DNA from: JANLVI01 sp031363915
GTDB taxonomy: Bacteria > Vulcanimicrobiota > Vulcanimicrobiia > Vulcanimicrobiales > Vulcanimicrobiaceae
Direction: 5' to 3'
Assembly (NCBI GenBank): GCA_031363915.1
Contig: JANLVI010000012.1
Coordinates: forward strand, 1-64,000
DNA: 64,000 nucleotides
Below the pieces are notes generated by a model, which worked only from the letters and a program-made list of their open reading frames with translations, did not search any database and was not told the origin of the DNA. This document shows, in pieces, positions 58,857 to 64,000 of the stretch (its first letter is position 1; every line of letters begins with the position of its first letter). Both the position numbers and the translations under genes were made by a program.

Positions 58857-59909
58857 CTACGCCAGTCGGACGCTGATACCGGATCCGGCGCAGACCTCAC
58901 CGATTCGCGCACCGAGATCGCCGCTCGCGGTCAATAGGCCCACGAGTTCATCTGCGCGCGCGCGATCGACGGCGATCAGTAAACCGCCGGATGTCGTGGC
59001 ATCGGAGAGCCCGATCCGCAGCGATTCCGTTACGTCCTCGGCGAAATCCGTGAAGTTGGCATGCTCCTGCGCGTTATCGCGCGTTCCGCCGGGGACGCAG
59101 CCGCTATCGATCAATTCGAGCGCGCGGTCGTGAAAGGGCACGCGTGAAGCGTACAGCTCGATACGCACACCGGAGCCGCGCGCCATTTCGCCCGCGTGCC
59201 CCAGTAATCCGAAGCCGGTTACGTCGGTCGCCGCGTGTACGCCGACGGCGATCATCGCCGCCGACGCCTTGGCGTTGAGGCGAGCCATCCAATTGACCGC
59301 CGAGGCGATCCCGGCATCGTCGATGAGGCCGCGCTTGAGAGCGGTCGAGAGGATGCCCGTCCCGAGCGGCTTGGTAAGGAGCAGGGTGTCACCGGGACGG
59401 GCCCCTGCGTTCGTAACGATTTTATCGGGGTGAATTGTTCCCGTCACGGCCATGCCGTATTTGGGCTCGGTGTCTTTGATGGTGTGTCCGCCCAGAATCG
59501 CGATGCCGGCCTCTTTTGCCACTGCCGCCCCGCCTTCGAGGATACGAGCCAAAATTTCGAGATCCAGGTCGTCGACCGGGAACGCGGCGATATTGAGCGC
59601 GGTGAGCGGCGTTGCGCCCATCGCGTAAATGTCGGAGAGACTGTTCGCCGCCGCGATGCGCCCAAAATCGTACGGATCGTCGACGATGGGCGTAAAGAAG
59701 TCGACGGTCTGGACCAGTGCCAGATCGTCTGAGAGGCGGTAAACGCCGGCGTCGTCGCTCGTGGCGATTCCGACCAGAACGTTCGGGTCCGTTACGGGAG
59801 GCAAGCGGCGCAGAACCTGCGCCAGGTCGGCAGCGCCGACTTTACTCGCTCAACCCGCGCGGGATGAGAGTTCGGTCAGGCGCACGCGCCCGGGGGACTG
59901 CATGGACAT
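58857..59909 (-). CDS. selD: Selenide, water dikinase SelD, itself a selenoprotein (in-frame UGA)
   Basis: Makes selenophosphate from selenide and ATP. A plain ORF call stops at the TTG at 59804. Reading on, the frame extends through a TGA at 59850-59852 to ATG 59909, giving RLTELSSRAG-U-ASKVGAADLA before LRRLPPVTDPNVLVG. This is the catalytic Sec/Cys-x-x-Lys region of SelD at its usual place, with Sec at residue 20 and the essential Lys at 23. Full length is 350 residues, the family norm. ATP and Mg motifs (TSDDAGVYRL, DVTGFGLLGH, GGHTIKDTEPKYG) are intact. Stem-loops just after the UGA fit a bacterial SECIS. Confidence 0.9.
59807..59852 (-). promoter_or_regulatory. UGA codon and candidate SECIS stem-loops in selD
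   Basis: After TGA (59852-59850) there are two hairpins. GTCGGC-gct-GCCGAC occupies 59840-59826, with its loop 16-18 bases past the UGA. GGCGCAG-gtt-CTGCGCC occupies 59823-59807, with its loop 34-36 bases past. Both have G as first loop base and fall in the distance range known for bacterial SECIS elements (loop about 16-37 bases after UGA). Confidence 0.65.
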
Positions 59910-59949
59910 CGTACTAAATCACCACCCAACTGCCGACGTGTGAGTTGCA

Positions 59950-61113
59950 ATGAAGCGAGATTTACTGTTCATCCCCGGCCCCGTAACGTGCGCGGAAGCC
60001 GTCCTCGCCGCAATGGCAAAACCGATGATCGATCATCGTGGCGCGGCCTTTCACGATCTGCTCGAACGGATCGCCGCGGGCATGAAGCCGATCTTCGGAA
60101 CGGATACTGACGTCGTCGTTTTGGGCAGTTCGGGAACGGGCGGGCTCGAGGCTGCGGTCGGCAGTATGTTCGGCCCGGGTGAGACGTTGCTCGCGTGCCC
60201 TGTCGGCGTGTTCGGCGAGCGCGTCGTCGCGATCGCGCGCCAGTTCGGCTGCAAAGTCGAAGTGTTGGAGACGATGTGGGGCGATCGCGTGAATTCCGGC
60301 GCGCTCGAAGCGCGTCTGCAGGCCGATACCGCGAAGAAGATCGTCGGCGTGTTGCTCACGCACAACGAAACCTCGACGGGCGTGCAGAATGCGCTCGCCG
60401 ATCTCGCGCCGCTGATCCACGCTCACGGCGCGTATTCGATCGTCGATTCGGTCAGTGGCCTCGGTGCAAGCGAATTCCAGATGGACCGCTGGCACTTCGA
60501 TGTTGTGGTGACCGCATCGCAGAAGGCGCTCGCGGTTCCACCGGGTCTTGCGATGGTTGCGGTGAGTCCGCGTGCGTGGGAAAAGATGGCGCACAATACA
60601 ACTCAGCGCTACTATTTCGATTTACTCAAAGCACGCGAGTTCGCGCACCTCGGCCAAACGCCGTGGACGCCGCCGGTTTCTATCGCCTACGCGCTCGATA
60701 CCGCAATCGAACTCTACAACGCCGAAGGCGCATCAAACGTGTGGGCGCGTCACGCGCGCTACGCGCGTGCGATTCGAGCGGCTGCAAAAGCCATTGGACT
60801 CAAGTCGTTCTCAAGCGCCGACGCACATTCAGTAACGGTGTGCGCCTTCCACGCTCCGGAAGGCATCGATGTTCCGGCGCTACGCAAGAGCATCCAGGCC
60901 GCAGAAGGCGTTGTGATCGGCGGCGGACAGGCGCGTCTCAAAGGCAAAGTCATGCGCATCGGCACGATGGGCGATCTCACGCAAACCGACGTCGCCGGTG
61001 CGATCGGCGCGCTCGAAATCGGCTTACTCGAACAGAACTATCAACTGCAAATCGGCAGCGGCACACAAGCCGCACTCAAAGTGTTCCTGGAAGACGCTGC
61101 GCTCGTCGGGTAA
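59950..61113 (+). CDS. Class V aminotransferase (alanine/serine-glyoxylate aminotransferase-like)
   Basis: 387 residues. LLFIPGPVTCAEAVLAAMAKPMIDHRGAAFHDLL is the N-terminal signature of the AGXT/SgaA/PucG group. The PLP lysine is in TASQKALAVPPGLA near residue 198, and the Asp that contacts PLP nitrogen is in SIVDSVSGLG near 170. Possible substrates are alanine or serine with glyoxylate, or ureidoglycine; the sequence does not decide. It is divergent from selD with only 40 bases between starts, so the promoters overlap. It is not of the selenocysteine lyase/NifS group as far as can be seen. Confidence 0.85.
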   Translation: MKRDLLFIPGPVTCAEAVLAAMAKPMIDHRGAAFHDLLERIAAGMKPIFGTDTDVVVLGSSGTGGLEAAVGSMFGPGETLLACPVGVFGERVVAIARQFGCKVEVLETMWGDRVNSGALEARLQADTAKKIVGVLLTHNETSTGVQNALADLAPLIHAHGAYSIVDSVSGLGASEFQMDRWHFDVVVTASQKALAVPPGLAMVAVSPRAWEKMAHNTTQRYYFDLLKAREFAHLGQTPWTPPVSIAYALDTAIELYNAEGASNVWARHARYARAIRAAAKAIGLKSFSSADAHSVTVCAFHAPEGIDVPALRKSIQAAEGVVIGGGQARLKGKVMRIGTMGDLTQTDVAGAIGALEIGLLEQNYQLQIGSGTQAALKVFLEDAALVG

Positions 61114-61138
61114 CGAGGCGCACGTCGTGTCGGAACGT

Positions 61139-61169
61139 AAAAAAAAGACCCCGTCGCGGGACCTTTTTC
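61139..61169. terminator. Bidirectional terminator between aminotransferase and infA
   Basis: AAAAAG-ac-CCCG-tcg-CGGG-ac-CTTTTT, with an A-run on one side and a T-run on the other. It lies 25 bases after the aminotransferase stop and 17 bases from the infA stop. Confidence 0.75.
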
Positions 61170-61185
61170 CCTCACTCGTTCCGGC

Positions 61186-61500
61186 TTAGTTCGGGGTCGA
61201 GCGGCGGGCTTCGCCGGCGCGGTAGCGGTACACGATCCGGCCTTTGGTCAGATCGTACGGCGACATTTCGAGATCGACGCGGTCACCCGGCAGAATCTTG
61301 ATGCGGTGGCGGCGGAGCCGGCCCGCGATGTGCGCGAGGATCTCGTGGCCGTTTTCCAGCTCGACCGAGAACGTCGTCGACGGGAAGACCTGTTTGATCG
61401 TCCCGAAAATTTCTATCGAGCCCTCTTTGTCGGGCTCTTTGGGCGCCGCTTTGGCGGTTTCGACCCGCCGGGCTCGTTTGTACGAACCGCGGGACGCTAT
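61186..61500 (-). CDS. infA: Translation initiation factor IF-1 with no canonical start codon
   Basis: The S1/OB-fold of IF-1 is unmistakable: GSIEIFGTIKQVFPSTTFSVELENGHEILAHIAG, then RIKILPGDRVDLEMSPYDLTKGRIVYRYR, followed by a 10-residue tail (AGEARRSTPN). Upstream the frame stays open only to a TAG near 61532, and no ATG, GTG or TTG occurs before the domain. The best candidate is ATA at 61500-61498, 5 bases after AGGTG, which gives MASRGSYKRARRV and a basic extension of about 29 residues (104 in total). A second ATA (the Ile of GSIE) follows GAGGG. Either initiation is non-canonical or a base is missing in the assembly. Confidence 0.85.
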   Translation of the reverse strand: MASRGSYKRARRVETAKAAPKEPDKEGSIEIFGTIKQVFPSTTFSVELENGHEILAHIAGRLRRHRIKILPGDRVDLEMSPYDLTKGRIVYRYRAGEARRSTPN

Positions 61501-61523
61501 GACTTCACCTGTTTCAACTGCAT
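61497..61523 (-). other. Nine-codon leader ORF ending on the presumed infA start
   Basis: ATG CAG TTG AAA CAG GTG AAG TCA TAG encodes MQLKQVKS. Its TAG shares two bases with the ATA proposed as infA start (ATAG), so translation of the leader could feed re-initiation at infA. Alternatively it is the true infA start, put out of frame by a single missing base. Confidence 0.4.
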
Positions 61524-61563
61524 ATGCCTAGTATATCGTACCCGGCAAGGTTCGGCCAAGACC

Positions 61564-62100
61564 TTAGACGCGGTGGCGGCTGAAAAACGGCTGTGCGAAC
61601 GGCTTCACAAACCAGGGCATGTTGCCGCGGATCGTTCCGTCGAGCTGTTCGTTTGGGCTCATAAGGATTCCGACTAGGGGCGAATGGTGGAAATCGGCCC
61701 GTAAATCCGGGGTCAGCGGGAAGAAAAGGCAGACGTATAAGACGGCCCAGAGACCGACGGCGGCCTTCACCACCCCGACCCCGCCGCCGGCGACGCGATT
61801 GCCGATCCCGAGGATCGGCAACTTGGCAATCGTCCCGAGCAGTAGCGAGGCGCCTATGAAAATTGCGTAAACGAGTAGGGCAAAGGCGATGAGTCCGATG
61901 ACATGCGAACTGCCGACGCCCACGTGCATGATGGACTCGATCAATTGATCGAGCATGCCATTATAGAGAAATCCGGCGATCACGGCGGCAGCCAGGGCGA
62001 GTGTCCCGCCCAATTCAGCGACGAAGCCGCGCTTGAAGCCCTTGAGGGCCGCAATCAATGCGATTCCGAGGATCACGACATCCGGCCAGCCGACGCTCAC
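61564..62100 (-). CDS. CvpA-family membrane protein
   Basis: 178 residues from a GTG overlapping the pheT stop by 4 bases. Four membrane helices (PDVVILGIALIAALKGFKRGFVAELGGTLALAAAVIAGF, HVIGLIAFALLVYAIFIGASLLLG, GNRVAGGGVGVVKAAVGLWAVLYVCLFF) with the conserved G-x-x-R/K-G-F and N-R-x-x-G-x-x-x-G elements of CvpA/colicin V production proteins. These are linked to envelope integrity in several bacteria, with no known biochemical activity. Confidence 0.85.
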   Translation of the reverse strand: MSVGWPDVVILGIALIAALKGFKRGFVAELGGTLALAAAVIAGFLYNGMLDQLIESIMHVGVGSSHVIGLIAFALLVYAIFIGASLLLGTIAKLPILGIGNRVAGGGVGVVKAAVGLWAVLYVCLFFPLTPDLRADFHHSPLVGILMSPNEQLDGTIRGNMPWFVKPFAQPFFSRHRV

Positions 62101-64000
62101 CCCCGGATCGTCGCCCCGAAGCGCTCTCGCAGTGTCCCAAGAATCGCCGCGATCGCCCCGTCGGCTTCCGTGTCGGTCATGGTCGCATCGTCGCGTTGGA
62201 GGGTCACGCGCACGGCCAGACTCTTCTTGTTCTCACCGATCTGCGCTCCACGATACTCATCAAACACGCGAACGTGCCGCACGAGCGGCGAGTTCGCACG
62301 AACGGCAGCGGTAATGTCGCCGGCACTCACGTCCGGTGCGACGACAAGCGCGAGATCGCGTTCGATTGCCGGGAAGCGCGACGCCGCACGATACGTCGTC
62401 GCGGCCGCATTCGGCAGCGCATCAAGGAAGATCACGGCCGCACTCACCGCGGCGTTGATTTCGTAGGCGAACGCAAGACGCGGATCGAGCATGCCGACGT
62501 AGCCGACGACGACATCCGCGACGTGCAGCGCGGCAGTCTTACCGGGATGCAGCGAGGGATACGTCGCACGTAGAGCCGTCGGTTCGATCCCGCACGTCGC
62601 GCGCACGAGCGCGTTCATCTTGCCTTTGAGTTCGAGGAACGTCGGGTCGGTATACGCCGCGTGCTCCGCCTTCGGTTGCGCGAGCACGAACGTTGCGACG
62701 CTTGTTTCGCTTGGATCGTTTGCGCCGTCCGCGAAAATGTGGCCGAGTTCGAAGAGCGCGCGTGGTGCGCCGTCGCGTGCGATGAATTCTAACTGCGCGG
62801 GCAAGAGTGAGAAGCGCATGTAGCGCTGATCTTCGGAGAGCGGGTTGCGAATCTGAGCGGGCTTGGGCACCTCGATGCCCGCATCGCGCCAGCGCGTCTC
62901 GACCGACTTCGCTTGAAGCGCGAGTGCGAAGACTTCGGCAAATCCCAGCGCCGCGCCGGTCGAGGCGATGAGGCGTTCGCGATGAAATTCAGCGCTCGTC
63001 ACCGTTTGTTCGGGGACGGCGGGAATGACAGTCGGTACGCGGTCGTAGCCGACGATGCGGGCGACTTCTTCCACGACATCGGCAGCGATCGTAATGTCGC
63101 TGCGCCACATCGGCACGATCGCATGCAGCATCATGCCCTCGACGGTTGCTTCGAAGCCAAGCGCGTGCAAGGCGTCGATCATTTCTTTATCGCTGACGGT
63201 GAAGCCGAGCAGACGGTCCACTTCGGTCGTGGGAAGTTTGACCACGATCGGAACGCCCGGCGTCTTGCCGAAGCCGCGCGGAATGTGGATGATTCCGCCT
63301 TCTTGTTCGAGCAGGCGCGCGGCACGCGCCGCTCCAAGATCCGCAAGCCCGATCGCAAGATTCTTTTCGTTGCGCGTCGAGGCATCCGTGCGCAGACCGA
63401 GCGCGACGCTCATGCGGCGGATGCGCGCCCCCTCCCAGTTGGCGCTCTCGATGACGAGTTCGCGCGTCGTCTCGGAGACTTCGCTGATTTGGCCGCCTTT
63501 GAGTCCGGCAAGACCCGTCGCTTGCGTCTCGTCTGCGATGAGAAGCGAGGTCGCATCGAGCGTACGTTCTTCACCGTCGAGCGTGACGATGTGCTCGCCG
63601 GGTTTCGCGTCGCGCACGATGATGTGCTTGCCACCGATGTTCGCAAAGTCGAAGAAATGCAGAGGTTGACCGACTTCGAGCATTACGAAGTTTGAGATGT
63701 CGACCAGGTTGTTGATCGGGCGCTGTCCGGCAAGAGCGAGCCGCACGCGCATCCAGGATTTTGCGGGGCGCACGCGCAGTCCCGAGACGCGCTGCGCGAC
63801 GTAACGACGGCAATCGAGGCTCTCGAGCGTCACGCGCACGTCGAGCGAGTCGAACGACGTGTCGACGATCCCCCCGTCGTCATCGACCAGCTGCCCGCCG
63901 TAAGAAACGGAGGTTTCCGGCACCTTTGCGGGTTTTCCGATCGCCGCACCGAGTTCGCGCGCAAGACCGACCATGCACATCGCATCGACGCGGTTCGGTG
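62097..64000 (-). CDS. pheT: Phenylalanyl-tRNA synthetase beta subunit, 5' end outside the window
   Basis: The frame runs off the right edge; the first visible residues are PNRVDAMCMVGLARELGA, the standard PNRxDxxxxxGLARE element. After it come the B3/B4 editing domain (about INNLVDISNFVMLEVGQPLHFFD, LADETQATGLAGLKGG), the B5 domain (TTEVDRLLGFTVSDKEMIDALHALGFE), the catalytic-like core (LPAQLEFIARDGAPRALFELGHIF), and the anticodon-binding FDX-ACB domain at the C-terminus (RFPAIERDLALVVAPDV). Only the N-terminal tRNA-binding domain is missing. Confidence 0.95.
   Translation of the reverse strand, partial: PNRVDAMCMVGLARELGAAIGKPAKVPETSVSYGGQLVDDDGGIVDTSFDSLDVRVTLESLDCRRYVAQRVSGLRVRPAKSWMRVRLALAGQRPINNLVDISNFVMLEVGQPLHFFDFANIGGKHIIVRDAKPGEHIVTLDGEERTLDATSLLIADETQATGLAGLKGGQISEVSETTRELVIESANWEGARIRRMSVALGLRTDASTRNEKNLAIGLADLGAARAARLLEQEGGIIHIPRGFGKTPGVPIVVKLPTTEVDRLLGFTVSDKEMIDALHALGFEATVEGMMLHAIVPMWRSDITIAADVVEEVARIVGYDRVPTVIPAVPEQTVTSAEFHRERLIASTGAALGFAEVFALALQAKSVETRWRDAGIEVPKPAQIRNPLSEDQRYMRFSLLPAQLEFIARDGAPRALFELGHIFADGANDPSETSVATFVLAQPKAEHAAYTDPTFLELKGKMNALVRATCGIEPTALRATYPSLHPGKTAALHVADVVVGYVGMLDPRLAFAYEINAAVSAAVIFLDALPNAAATTYRAASRFPAIERDLALVVAPDVSAGDITAAVRANSPLVRHVRVFDEYRGAQIGENKKSLAVRVTLQRDDATMTDTEADGAIAAILGTLRERFGATIRG

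Noticed and set aside
1..64000. CRISPR arrays, tRNA or rRNA genes, prophage structural genes
   Set aside because: No regularly spaced direct repeats, no cloverleaf with CCA-type end, and no recognisable phage proteins were seen on either strand.

Overview
The window reads as chromosomal DNA of a GC-rich diderm bacterium. Outer-membrane logic is explicit: LptC, LptD and an LptF/G permease for LPS export, Lnt and several lipobox proteins for lipoprotein maturation, and a meso-diaminopimelate type MurE. The mix of KGG stress-repeat proteins, Ser/Pro-rich exported proteins, a MraZ-led dcw cluster without ftsQ/ftsA/ftsZ at its end, and a selenoprotein SelD would suit Candidatus Eremiobacterota (WPS-2) or a neighbouring poorly cultured phylum. 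That placement is an inference from remembered gene content, not a search result.

Layout. 1-3.6 kb: the edge of an IS3-family element that cuts a small ORF, followed by an McrBC restriction pair of visibly lower GC (a defence island edge). 3.8-7.3 kb: fpg, rpsA, coaE and a hypothetical gene. 7.7-10.7 kb: BsuPI-domain protein, Crp/Fnr regulator and D-aminoacylase-like amidohydrolase on the minus strand. 10.7-11.4 kb: two KGG stress proteins behind a 9-bp inverted repeat. 11.4-19.2 kb: envelope block (lipoprotein, lptC, lnt | lipoprotein, metallothionein | lptD, lptF/G permease, lytic transglycosylase). 19.4-22.9 kb: cyclase-family protein, small membrane proteins, a chimeric gene remnant, and a DEDDh exonuclease with an unrecognised C-terminal region. 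23.1-38.1 kb: a tightly overlapping dcw cluster, mraZ-rsmH-ftsL-ftsI-murE-murF-[CofE-like]-mraY-murD-ftsW-murG-murC-murB-ddl, led by a clear four-repeat MraZ operator. 38.1-43.2 kb: mntP-like, citrate synthase, hisB, then hisH-hisA with a sugar dehydrogenase gene on the other strand between them. 43.2-46.7 kb: alanine racemase, membrane protein, transporter remnant, FAD monooxygenase. 46.7-48.8 kb: groES-groEL with a CIRCE-like operator; groEL carries a one-base frameshift. 48.8-53.4 kb: mixed genes including a lone flagellin with a sigma-28-like promoter. 53.4-56.3 kb: hsp20-lon, again with a CIRCE-like site. 56.3-58.9 kb: M91-like metallopeptidase, EamA permease, zinc-ribbon membrane protein. 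58.9-61.1 kb: selD, which has an in-frame UGA followed by stem-loops, divergent from a class V aminotransferase. 61.2-64.0 kb: infA, cvpA and the 3' part of pheT.

The most notable signals are: (i) selD as a selenoprotein whose conventional ORF call loses the N-terminus; (ii) a set of genes with non-canonical start codons (coaE CTG, hisB CTG, possibly rpsA ATC, infA ATA or another), two of them encoding translation-initiation components; (iii) a CofE-like amide ligase inside the peptidoglycan cluster between murF and mraY; (iv) matching CIRCE-like operators before groES and hsp20-lon; (v) a groEL frameshift that is probably a homopolymer sequencing error. No tRNA, rRNA or CRISPR array was recognised.
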